Assembly: GCA_013398275.1 (NCBI GenBank)
Contig: VZSE01008797.1
Location: 340,699 to 404,698, forward strand
Length of the DNA: 64,000 nt
Source of the DNA: Promerops cafer
Lineage: Eukaryota; Chordata; Aves; Passeriformes; Nectariniidae
Direction of reading: 5' to 3'
In this document: in pieces, positions 25,651 through 35,961 of the stretch
Layout: each line of letters opens with the position of its first letter
Position numbering within the stretch: position 1 is the first letter of the stretch
Program-made: the position numbers and the translations under genes
Notes under the pieces: generated by a model
Told to the model about the DNA's origin: nothing
Databases searched by the model: none
Seen by the model: the letters and a program-made list of their open reading frames with translations, nothing else

Positions 25651-28129
25651 AGAAACAGAAAAAATGGGGGGATGGAGAGACACGGGGGTGAAGTGAGATG
25701 GTTCTGTGAGTGGACCCAGGTAATTAAAGGAATTGGGCCAAAGGAGAGGGAGTGAGGACAATCCTGGGTCCCTGAGGCAGCCACGGGCAGCGCGGCCCTG
25801 GGGCAGCACAGCTTGGAAGAGGATGTCTGGATTTTCCCTCGTCCTTGTCATGCTGAGCAGGTCTGTGATTCCTCCCTCCTGCCACGTTCCAGACATGAAC
25901 CAGAGAGAGCTCCTGCTTGTCCCGTGCTCACCCCACAGGTCTGACTAAAGCCGTAAATCCCACAACTGAGCTGAGAATGGTGAACTGATAGCCCAGCTTG
26001 CTGTGGGGCTGAGGGCAGTGAGGGCTTTTTACAGCTCCGGGTGGGTTTAGTCACCTGATTTTAGTTTGGGGTTTCCAGCAGAACTGCCCTGAGCGAGCTG
26101 TAGCCCCAGAGGCCCTGCCTGCCTCCACACCAGCCCTGCAGCCCAGTTCCATGAGCCCAGCTCCTCCTCGGTGCCACCCCGGAGCGTCCTGCAGGGCACT
26201 GCTGCCCTGTCCCCACAGAGGGGACATGGGGAGCACAGCAAATGTCCCTGCGTCCTCACAGGACTCTGCACAGCGAGGAGAGTGTTCTCCCACAGAACCT
26301 TCCTCCATTTCAGAGCACGACTGGCAGGAGGAGGCCGAGGGGAGGTAATTCACTCCACGCACAAGAAACTTGTTTTGGTAGGAAGTTAGACGGAGCCAGC
26401 AGTGGGTGGGAATTTCTGCCCTGCTCCAGAATATGGTGAAATACTGGAAATTTCTCCAAGGAGGGTGAATCGAGCCCCTGAATCCACAACGACACTCTGT
26501 CTGATGGGCCAAGGCTTCTGTGCAGAGTCTATTATTCCTTCATGTGATGAAAATTAATAATTTATACGGGGACAAAGTGACTTCACCGTAATTTCTTGTT
26601 AGCTGTGATTCCTCCTTGGCAGCCACGGGGATTCCAGAAGGGATCTGAGGAAGGAATAATGGGAAGTGATGAAGATGCCCCTGTGAAGGGCAGAGTGAGC
26701 AGCCCTTGTCCCGCTGCCCCGTGAGCGTGTGGGCTCTGTGCTGGCACCAGACAGTGCCCCAGCAATGAATATCCCTGGCTGCCCATGCACACCAAATGAA
26801 GATGTGTGTTCTACCCAGCCCTCCAGAGCTGGGGGTGGCACCAGTGCTCCACAGGACTCTTCTGGCCTCGGCAGAGGGACCCCGGTGGCACCTGAGCTTG
26901 GAAAGGAGGACCTTGGGAATGCTTTATTCAAAGGCCAGGGAACAGCAGAGAGCCAGGCTGGGACTGTCCATGCCACTGATCAGAGGGGTGTTCTGGGGCG
27001 TGGCTCCCACTCCTTCATTGCTCTTTTTCTCTCCAACACCTGCTTTCTCTAGCTGTGCACAACAGTCAAGGCATGGAGGGTCTCGTTCCTTGTGTCACAC
27101 TCAGCACAAGGGGGGACTCTTTGGAGACCTCCAGTTCCTACTCCCTGGCAATCCCAGTCCTTCCTCAGGGCAGCTCCAACCTGCCAGCAGCAGATAAGCC
27201 CATCCTGCAAAAATTCTGCTTTCAGCTGTCCCCTCATACACACATTCATGCTCAGTATCTGTTTCTCCCCTGGCAAGAGGAACCTGTGCTCACTGATAAT
27301 TCAGTGTGCTGGCACCAGCAGTGGCAATGCAGGTGGTGCTCCAGGGCCATGACACCTGTCTGGGGACGTGGCCTCAGGGGGGATTTGTCCTCCTTAGTGC
27401 TGCTTTGCATGAGTGTTCCCTTTGCACGAGTGTCCCCTTGCTCTCATCCTTCTCTCTTTCTCCCCCTCTCCTCTCAGCCTCCTGCTGCCCCATCCCAAAT
27501 GTCAGGAGCTGTTTGGTGTTTGGTCTCATCCTCCTCCTCTAGAAAGATGAAAATTCCCCCAGTGTCTGGTAGACCCAAGAGTCAGGGCTGGAAGAGGGAT
27601 TTGGACTTGGGCATTTCAAATGGGGGTGGATGGCTTTAACCCCAAAATCTTTCTGTTTTTTTTCCTTGCAGTGCAACATTCCTGCCTCCATCACTGGGCT
27701 GGATTTCTGCCTTTTTTCCTTTTCCTCCTCCCACCAGAATTGCTTGCACAGAAGAATCACAAGAACAGAAGGTGAAGCTAGATCTTCCTCCCCTTTTTTA
27801 AAAATTTTATTTTGGCATCCATTGCCTGCTTTTTGCCAAACTGCTCCAGTTCCTCTTCCCCAGTGCCCACGCTGCCTGCCCAGCATGGGGGACACGCAGC
27901 GCCAACAGTGCCAGGCGTGGTGGCCATCGATTCCCTGCAAGAGGAGGGGGTGGCACAAACACCATTCCAAAACCCAGGGGAACACCTGTGTGGGTTCGGA
28001 TCACCCTCTGACGAGGGGCTGCTGCACCAGGAGCTGAGCTGGGGTCACTGCTGTCTCCTGGTGGGTGGAAAAGTCTCATCACCATGGGTGGAAGCCTTGG
28101 AGCTCCCCACCTGCATCCTCATTGCCTCT
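25651..28129. other. Gene-free unique sequence
   Basis: This is mostly GC-rich. Minus frames of 148-153 codons and plus frames up to 194 codons overlap in several phases with no recognisable domain. I see no repeat of known family. Confidence 0.45.
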
Positions 28130-28620
28130 CCTAAATGCAGTCAGCGTGTTTAATCATCCTTCCCACCTTTCTTTGAAGCCTTTCCAGCTTTACTACATCC
28201 CTTTCCACCTGTGCAGTGCTCGCTGTGTGGGTGCACGGGGAATTTATCCACTGGCAGCGTGATTGGGGCTGTTTTGCTCCCTTCTTCTCTGAGTAATCCC
28301 TAACATTCGAGATGCGTCTTTTCTTTTATCTCTGCTGAGCAATGAGCTGATGTTTTCAGAGAACTATCTATTATAACCCTGAGATCTTGTTCCTGAGAGT
28401 TAATAGTCAGCTCAGAGCCCATAATTTTATTTCTGAAGTTGGGGATGGCTTCTCCCACGTGCGCCACTATTTATCCGCACTGCATTTCTCCTGTCACTTT
28501 CTTGGCCAGTCCCTCACTTCAAGGTCCTTCTGCAATTTCTCATGGTCACTCCTTGTCCTTAATATCCTAAATAATTTGGAAGCACTAACAAAAAGCTCTC
28601 ATTTCATTCTCCACTCCCTT
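28130..28620 (-). mobile_element. Ancient CR1-lineage LINE, ORF2 3' region, reverse orientation
   Basis: Left to right this is the reverse complement of the ORF2 end of the old amniote CR1 lineage known from turtles and crocodilians. Landmarks in order are GTTTAATCATCC, CCTTTCCAGCTTTACTACAT, GTGTGGGTGCACGGGGAATT, AATCCCTAACATTCGAG, GAGCTGATGTTTTCAGAGAA, the AGATCTTGTTCCTGAGAG block, and CCACTATTTATCCGCACTGC (matching the usual TTTGCATTTATCAACATTG). The long order of matches makes the call firm. Divergence from the remembered consensus is large, so it predates the avian CR1 copies. A 195-codon plus frame (28387-28974) over its edge is antisense to the element and not a gene. Confidence 0.8.
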
Positions 28621-30000
28621 CCTCTCCCAGGGAGCCTCCATATAGGGTCTAGGAGAAATTTTGGGGAAACTCAGGGACCCATGGAAAGGGATGAGAGAGA
28701 AGAACCCATGTGGCTGCCCATGGTCCTGATGGGCATCAGCATCTGGGAGCAGTGGGGACAGGCTCCAGGCAACCCAAGCAACAGATATCTGCAGGGACAA
28801 CTTGTTTTGATACGTTACCCCCAAGATTCATCAGTAAATGGGATTGAAGAGCCTTTAATGACCATAAAGAGTGAAAAATTCCAGTGGAGGGATGGCCATG
28901 GCTTTCCTGCTCGAGCAGATGCTTGTCAGAATTGGTACTCTCCAGGGAATTGTTCCAGAAGGTGGATGGAATAAAGTGATTCACAGTATTAAAAAAATAA
29001 AATAAAAAGAGAGACATCAGAGTTCCTGGAAGCTGTTCAGTTGGCACCAGGAAGGCTGCGAATAACTGACGCCCAAGGGAACCAATGTTTGAAGCCAAAG
29101 CAATTTGGGTAACAGGACAGGCTTGAGGGGGAAAAAACCACACAGATTTTGGATTCTGCTGCACATCGATGCTAAAAAAGAAGCCACACGTTGTGAATGT
29201 ACAGCCCAGGAACACATTTTGTAGGCACATTCCTAATGTGGCACGTGGTGTGCTCGTTCCTATTATTGATAATAGCTAACTGCAGCTCCTCCTCCTGCTT
29301 TGCCCTGCTCAGCCATGGAAAACATGGGATCCAGATGCCGTTAAACAGCTTTAGAAATTTCCAGGTGAACATACATTGGCTGTGTTGAGGGATTTGCCTT
29401 GAACTCACAAGGTTTACAGTGCAGAGCAGCTGTGTCCAGGCTGGGATGGATCCATTTGTTTTCTATATTGGCACCTAAAAGGGAGAGCTGGAGAGGCACA
29501 TTCCATCCAAGTAGCTCTGACATCGGCTTTATTTGACCAGTGAGGCCGTGTAGCAAGAATGGCAGGATTCAGTCTGACCAGAAGTACTTCTCTTAAAATG
29601 TCAGATGATGCCTCGAGCCCCCACAGAGCTGGGAGGATGTTTTCCTTCTGCAAACCAGAATCAAACCTCTCCATTCCCCTTTATCTCGCTTATAAGCCCA
29701 GGGGAATCCCTGGGAAGCTGGTGATAAATCAGCTTTTCTCTGGGAGGAAAGAAATGTTCTTCATTTTCCTCTCCCCAAGCCACAGTCTAGCCTCTGTGCT
29801 CCCCACATTTCTGTCCGTGTAAAGTGACAAGGGACATGTCACTGCTCTGACAGCCACCTCAGCCAGGCCTGCACAGGAGCCTGGGCACAAAAGGGGGAAG
29901 TTCTGTGCCTCTGAGCCACCCTTAGTGCTGCATCTGCTGGGACTGCAGCAGGACAATGACTGATACCTGCCAGCATCCCATCACCCTTTGTCACAAAACA
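28621..30000. other. Gene-free unique sequence
   Basis: An A-rich stretch lies near 28990-29010. Minus frames of up to 164 codons show no known domain. Nothing else is recognised. Confidence 0.45.
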
Positions 30001-30508
30001 GGTTGGCATGGAAGGGACCTTAAGGACTATCCACTCCTGCCATGGGCAGGGACCCCTCCCACTGTCCCAGGCTGCTCCAAGCCCCATCCAGCCTGGCCAG
30101 GGATCCAGGGGCAGCCCCAGCTGCTCTGGGCCCCCTGTGCCAGGGCCTGCCCACCCTCCCAGGGAACAATTCCTAATTCCCAATATCCCATCCAGCCCTG
30201 CCCTCTGGCAGTGGGAGCCATTCCCTGTGTCCTGTCCTTCCATCCCTTGTCCCCAGTCCCTCTCCAGCTCTCCTGGAGCCCCTTTAGGCCCTGGAAGGGC
30301 TCTGAGCTCTCCCTGGAGCCTTCTCCTCTCCAGGTGAGCACCCCCAGCTCTCCCAGCCTGGCTCCAGAGCAGAGGGGCTCCAGCCCTGGGAGCAGCTCCG
30401 TGGCCTCCTTCGGACACTCTCCAGCAGCTCCACATCCTGCTGATGTTGGGTGTCCCAGAGCTGGAGGCAGCTCTGCAGGGGGGTCTCACCTGGGTGGAGC
30501 AGAGGGGG
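30001..30508 (-). mobile_element. CR1 retrotransposon, 3' half-kilobase, reverse orientation
   Basis: The block is the reverse complement of the avian CR1 3' end. Landmarks from left are GGAAGGGACCTTAAGGAC, CTGCCATGGGCAGGGACC, GGCTGCTCCAAGCCCCATCC, CTGTGCCAGGGCCTGCCCAC, GGAGCCTTCTCCTCTCCAGG, then CCCAGAGCTGGAGGCAGCTC and GGGGTCTCACCTGGGTGGAG. The octamer tail is missing at the left and the 5' end is truncated inside ORF2. It is GC-richer than the usual CR1. Frames running through it (216 and 189 codons) are not host genes. Confidence 0.92.
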
Positions 30509-31724
30509 TCTGCTGTGATTTATGACAGTGTTGCTCTCATTTGAGTGTAACATTTTCTTTGTAGCTGGTAATATCCACAGTGACCTTTCCATATCTGACA
30601 TCAATTCTACCTGAAACTTCCAAAAACTGATTTTATTAAAGATGTTGGGGAAGTCTACCAGGCTGGTAAAACAACTCCATCCACATCTACAATTGATGTC
30701 CCAGCCCTGGGGGACCCGGGATGTCTCTGCCTGGAATGCAGATGGTCTGTCACCATCAGGAAAGCCCCCAAGAGCTGCTGTAGCACCATCCCCCAGAGAG
30801 ATCTGGCGCTGCTGCAGATGCTGGTCTTTGCTGGTGAGCTGTTCATCCACACCCAGGTCTCCTGCAAACTGATGCCCGTGGCTTCCCAGTGTCCTTGCTG
30901 GGGTCGTGTCCCGGTGTTATGGATACAGGTGGTTCTCATAGCACATGTGGTGTTTCTCCTGGAGCTTTCACACACAAACATTTCCCTTTTTTCCAAATCC
31001 TCAGCAGTTTCCATCTGGGGCCTCTGCAGCACCACAGACCCTGGGCTCTGCCAGTCAGCCTTGAAGGGCAACAAAAAATCCCTTTCCAGTCAGAGCCCAG
31101 AGATGTGCTGGGTGATTTACAGACTAAACCAAATGAGTCTGGTGGTTCTGGTTCCCCAGAAGTGATGGACAAGCTGTTGGCCAGTGGGATGGTGAGGCCA
31201 GCCCAAGATGCCCCTTGACTGGCCGTGGCAAGGTTTTGTGGGTGGGATGATGATTTCCTGTGGGGACTGGAGGAAGGTGGAGCAGAGCAACAGGGACAGA
31301 GCAGCTGCAAGCTGAGTGTCCATGATGGATGGCAAAACCACCATCAGATTTCAGATTCTGCCCTAAATCTCCAGCTCCACCATTTTTCAGCACCCTGGGG
31401 AGAAGCCCCCCCCATCAGATGCCACCTGGGACACCCATCTCCACCAGTGATGGCCACATGGGGCCAGACACCACTGTCCCAAAATGCTGTGGGAGGGCCC
31501 CTGGGCACTCAGCCCATCCCAGGAGGGGGATGAGGATGGGGCTGGAGCGGGTGCCAGCGGGGGTTGGAAGCGTGGCTCACCCCCGGCCCCTGACTCACAG
31601 CGGGTCCCCACGGGCTCAGCGTGACAGCGCGGCTGCCTGCGGTCGTCTATGGCAACTGAACCACCTTGGAAGGCTGCACTGCCTGTGTGGGCTTGAAATT
31701 GTGGTTGGTTTTGTTCCCTCTTGG
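30509..31724. other. Gene-free sequence right of a CR1
   Basis: There is no recognisable gene. A 139-codon minus frame (30655-31074) and a 144-codon plus frame (31329-31763) lack domain features. 31545-31660 is CpG-rich with CTATGGCAAC, half of an RFX-type site. Confidence 0.42.
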
Positions 31725-31742
31725 AAAAAAAAAAAAAAAAAA
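31725..31742 (+). repeat. Homopolymer of 18 A
   Basis: An uninterrupted run of 18 A. No AATAAA lies just upstream and no target-site duplication is obvious, so it is more likely a simple repeat than a retrocopy tail. Confidence 0.85.
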
Positions 31743-32244
31743 GACAATCTGATTTGTATGTAACTCCGAATAAATTCCTTGTTAACCTTTACAGCCATCT
31801 GGAGGGAGTCACTCCTCGCTGCAGGGCCGTGGGAGGGAGCGATGCCTCTGCTGGCAGATTTTGCAGGGGTTGGCACGGAGGGAGCTGGAAGCCCCTGCTG
31901 GGTGGGAGCCAAGGGCCCTGGAACACCCACCGGACCCAGGAGGTGGAGGATGCTGGGCTTTGGAGTGGCCTGGTTTGCTGGGAGCCGTGGGGTGTGTTGG
32001 GCTGCCCCTTCCCTCCCAGTGAGAGGCACAGGGAATGGGAATAGCCCCTCACTGCCTGTCTTGGGTGTGAGCAGAGAGGGGAACCCCCTCGCTGAGGGAG
32101 GCGTCTCCCCACGCTGACACCGTGCTTGGGGTGCCACTGTAGTGAGGGTCACACTGCCCCAGTGCCACAGCCCTGCTGGAGACCTGAGCTCTGGGCTTTG
32201 CAGCTGGGGCTTGAGGGTTCAGGTCTTGTGAGTCTCCCATGGCA
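31743..32244. other. Gene-free GC-rich sequence
   Basis: I see nothing recognisable on either strand. Confidence 0.45.
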
Positions 32245-32400
32245 TGAGGGAAGAGCTGGATCAGACCTGAAGGTCCATCCAGTCCATCCACACCCACAGA
32301 GCACGATTCAGCCAAAGGCTTCTCCCTCCCAGAACCCTGCAGCAGTCCCTGGTAAATCTGCTTTGAACCTGCAGGGAATTCCTTCTCCTCCAAATGCTTC
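32245..32400 (-). mobile_element. Possible ancient CR1-lineage 3' end, reverse orientation
   Basis: GCTGGATCAGACCTGAAGGT with CCATCCAGTCCATCC is close to the GGATCAGACCAAAGGTCCAT block that marks the 3' end of the older sauropsid CR1 lineage in reverse orientation. The following GCAGGGAATTCCTTCTCC resembles its GAGTTCCACAG-type part more loosely. It cannot be the missing end of 28130-28620, because in that orientation the 3' end would lie to its left. A separate insertion or a chance match remain possible. Confidence 0.45.
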
Positions 32401-32420
32401 CTGTGGAGTCTCCTCTTGAC

Positions 32421-32540
32421 AGGCACTGGGTCTGACAACCCTTACCTGAGTCTGGCAGTCCTCACCTGAGTCTGGCAGTCCTTATCAGTGTCTAGCAATC
32501 CTCACCTGTGTCTGGCGACCTTACCTGGATCTCATGCAGC
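32421..32540. repeat. Minisatellite, 20-bp unit, about five to six copies
   Basis: Units in register at 32441-32460, 32461-32480, 32481-32500 and 32501-32520 follow the pattern CTCACCTGAGTCTGGCAGTC. Degenerate units flank them at 32421-32440 and after 32520. The first two full units differ at a single base and the third is the most diverged. Confidence 0.88.
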
Positions 32541-34939
32541 CCTGCCTGTCCCCTGGCAGTGCTGGTTGGCAGGAGGGATGAGCAGAAGGGTCAGGGGACA
32601 CTGCCTCCCCTCTGGCAGCCCAGACAATGGGATCAATTGCAGTTTCTGCAGATGAGAGAGAGAAGGGGCAGCACCAACCAGATAAACACAATGCAACTTT
32701 ATTTTCTTTCTCTGCTCCTTTTAAAATTTATAAATATTTTGAAAGCTTTCCAAAGGGAGGGAAAAAACACCAAGTTGTACATGAGTGACTCAATGCAGTG
32801 TCACTGTGTTCATTAAGAAAGAAGGAAATCAAGTCATTACCGGGCTGAATAAAGAAGAATCTTTTGGTTGACTAAGAGAGGGGAATGCACTTGTAACGGG
32901 TGGGATAAAACAGGAGCATGGCTGCTTTCCAGCCCTGCTGAGCTCTGTCTGAAGGTCTTAATTATAAGCAGCTCAAAAAAACAACAAAAAAAATGCCAAC
33001 GAGAAAAGGAATTTACAACACAAAAGAAATAAATTGGATCTCAGATGCCTCTATACATATTTAATCATTGGGATGCTGATGAAGAGGAATCTTTAATATG
33101 AGCTGCCTCCATGCAGCTTTGCTCGCCGAGGGCTCTGGGGGAGGCACTGTGCCCGGCCGCCAGCGGATTTGGCTGGTGCACGGGATGCCACCAAGGTGCA
33201 CGGCTGCAAACTGGCAGCCAGAGAGGAGAAAAACCTGACCTCTGGGTCTGAGAGCTTGGCTGGAACAACGGCGGGATCAGGGATCTCCTTGGAGAGCTCT
33301 CCAAGCTCGATGGCTTGGCCTCCAGAGACACCGAAGGTCAGCAAGGCTCTGGCTGATTCCAAGAGCATCTAAAGCCAGGCTGGGCATGGAAAATCCTGGC
33401 TCAGTCTCTGCCACCCTGGAGCACAATGGATGATTGCAAACCTCGATCATTTTTAAGCCAATTCTCTCTCATTTTTAAGCCAGTCTCAGTAAGCCCTCCC
33501 TAAACTCATTTAATTTGTTTCGCCATCTTAGCTCTGATAACCACAAAGATTATTCGCCTTTGCCCCATGGCAAATTCTGACTCTCCTGAACCTTATTCCC
33601 CTTTATTGATCTCCCACAACCTCCCGGGAAAACATTTCCACTGCCTCTTTTAAGGGCTGGGTTTAGATATTTTCTCTCTCCCTGTGTTTGTGTTTGCATG
33701 GAGCATCCTCATTAATTAGGATGTCTTGTTGGACACAGTGTAGTCTTCGGGGAGTTCCCCCAGTGATTTGTTTACAGATGTCAGGTTAGCAATAAATTGG
33801 GAGAAATAATTGACCTTTCCTGTAAGACTTTGCTAATCCTGTTTCTTCTTAACCGTTTCCAATTTTTAGTGTGCAGTGGTGTTTTTCTTAATCAATTGTT
33901 CAGACTGTGAGAACATTATGGGAGATGTGATCAGGAACACACCATGGTGATGCAATTTTAATGATTCATTCTCTCTTTCTCATTAATTCATTGCATTTCA
34001 TATTTCTTCAAGTGCTGACTTTGGAAGTCTTCAAGACCTTAAGTAGTTTTTCTGTTTATTTTATTTTCTTTTAACAATTAGAGTGGCCTTCTTGGTATGA
34101 GTTGTGTTGCTGCAACAGGCTGTGGGCAGGATCCACTTGCTGGAATGATGCAGGCGTGGAGCAGGGAGCTCATCCCAGCCTGAGGACCTGGTGTGCCAAA
34201 GCAGATTCCAGCTCGAATGCAAGGAGAAGAGTCAGCAGAACATTTCTATTAAAAACTGTTACTTTTAAACAAGTTAATTTCCCCCATGAATCAAGCTGCT
34301 GTAAGGAGAAATCCCGTGTGGCAATCTAAGTATAATTGTGATATTCTCATTAGAAGTGTTCAGACTGAATCGCTTTCATTTTTTTTTTAATTATTTTTTA
34401 TTTTTTTTCCAAAAAGGAATTCAAACTTTTGGAAGTTAAATGTCTTGGAAGAGATCCAGCTTTTGGTTTAAGGGAAATTGTTCTGTTTTTATTCTGCATT
34501 CCAGAAATTATAAAAAACACATCAGGTTTTGAAAACAAAACCTGGGGAATTGGAACGTTTTATTTCATGCAAAATAAAACTATGGGGCTTTTCCACTTCA
34601 ATTATTCCAGGGGAGTGATAACATCCCTGATAAAGCAGCTGCACAGCACCTAATGCTGCTATTAATATGCAAGTGTGGGTCCTTATTCTGATTCCTGACA
34701 GTGAACAAAACAGCAATGAAGTGTTCTGCAAGGAAATCCTTTCTGCAGCTAATCACCTCATTAGAAATTCAGAGATTGTCTTAAACTGATCAGTTACAGT
34801 CAATTCAGAGCAGAAGCAGCGGCGGTAACGGGAGACAGGCGGGTTCTGCCGCGCTGGGGACAGCTGTGGCTGGGGATCAGGCACACGGAGCCCTCATCTG
34901 CCTTTTCTCGGGCTCTTCTGCCGCGTTTAAAGCCCCGTT
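32541..34939. other. AT-rich gene-free sequence with candidate conserved parts
   Basis: From about 32690 the sequence is AT-rich, stop-dense and non-repetitive, with T/A-rich simple runs at 34379-34410. Homeodomain-type cores are frequent (CATTAATTAGGATGTC near 33711, CTCATTAATTCATTGC near 33980, GCTAATCACCTCATTAG near 34749). 33060-33370 is a GC-richer island with several CpGs. No gene or transposable element is recognised. Parts may be conserved enhancers, which composition alone cannot prove. Confidence 0.35.
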
Positions 34940-35060
34940 AGCCCCGTCACTTTATAAATTACACCTTCATTAGTACAAGCTGTTATCTTGTCTCACACGT
35001 AGTTGTCAATTTAAGGCAACGTTGGAAATGAGGTGTTATCTCCTGGCTGTAATTGCCGGA
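34940..35060. other. Candidate conserved non-coding block
   Basis: GCCCCGTCACTTTATAAATT, CTTCATTAGTACAAGCTG, CACACGTAGTTGTCAATTTA and GGCAACGTTGGAAATGAG follow each other here. They mix AT-rich cores with retained CpGs, the usual look of an ultraconserved-type element. No test of conservation is possible here. Confidence 0.28.
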
Positions 35061-35897
35061 GGGATGCTCTGCCTCAGCCCTTCCCAGGCGGGAGAAGGCA
35101 CCGGGATCGGGAGGTGTGGGGACGGGGTTGGCGTGGGGATGACGAGGTGGGATGAATTTTCCTGTCTCACCACTACAATCAGTGCCAGGGATTTGGGGCA
35201 CTGCTCCTCCAGAAGCAGAGGGACACTTGTGCATCTCAATAATTTAGTTGTTTTAACCCAAGTGCGTTTTCCGGGAGAAATATTTGACCTAAAAGTCAAG
35301 GCAGTGGAGCAAGGTTCATGAAGTGGGGGGAGACTTTGGATGTTTTGCTTAGAATTAAAAAAACATGTCGATAATTTAGAGAAAAGCCCTCCACACGTGT
35401 TAGGCAGTCTCTTGCCAAAGACGCTCTTGTCCCCTTGGGTCTCCAAGCAAGTCTTGGGAAGGAAAATCGGTGGCTGAGCCTTTGTAGCCAGGAGTGAAAC
35501 CTGATTTTTTGCTCTCCTTCAGGAATTTTGGGCTCCTAGGGTACAATTTTTGTGTAGCTCCCTGGAGCACGGCAGTGTCACCCAGCAGGGACCAGGCTGG
35601 CGTGTCCTGCGTGCTCTGGGCTCACTTCCCGAAGCCCATCCCTGCCTGGTGTGCCCCGGGCAGCAGCCCAGCTCTGTGGGTGTGGCTGCAAGCCCCCAGC
35701 CCGTACAGAAGCAGGCTGGAGGAGGCTGAGCAGCGGTGCCTGGGCAGGGCCTCTCACGGGGCCGCATCCCACAGGGAACAATCCCTCAGCCGTGGCTTTG
35801 TTAGGGACTGGGGGAGACAGATGCTGATCGGCTCAGCTGGCCTTGCTGGGCCTTTAATGTAATAGAATTTAATTGAATGTTGGTTTATTTTATTTTG
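35061..35897. other. Gene-free sequence
   Basis: A 99-codon plus frame (35022-35321) begins with a hydrophobic stretch that looks like a signal peptide. It then runs into low-complexity GTGGGGAC-type DNA with no cysteine pattern or domain. I treat it as chance. No repeat is recognised. Confidence 0.42.
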
Positions 35898-35961
35898 CCT
35901 TTTCCTTTTCCCTTCTCCCTTTTTCCTTTTCCTTTCTCCCTTTTCTTTTTCCCTTCTCCCT
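35898..35961 (+). repeat. Uninterrupted 64-nt polypyrimidine tract
   Basis: All 64 bases are C or T on the plus strand (AG-only on minus), built from imperfect TTTTCC and CTTCTCCC words. It sits in a longer pyrimidine-rich stretch that reaches about 35995. Long homopurine-homopyrimidine tracts can form intramolecular triplexes and stall replication. The frames of 60-165 codons across it are compositional. Confidence 0.93.

Noticed and set aside
28387..28974. 195-codon plus frame
   Set aside because: It is partly antisense to the ancient CR1 at 28130-28620.
31725..31742. Poly(A) as the tail of a processed pseudogene
   Set aside because: No polyadenylation signal just upstream, no gene-like sequence and no target duplication seen.
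32245..32400. 3' end of the same element as 28130-28620
   Set aside because: In reverse orientation the 3' end would have to lie to the left of 28130, not to the right.
35022..35321. 99-codon plus frame beginning with a signal-peptide-like sequence
   Set aside because: The rest translates G-rich simple-looking DNA; it starts inside an enhancer-like block with no exon signals.
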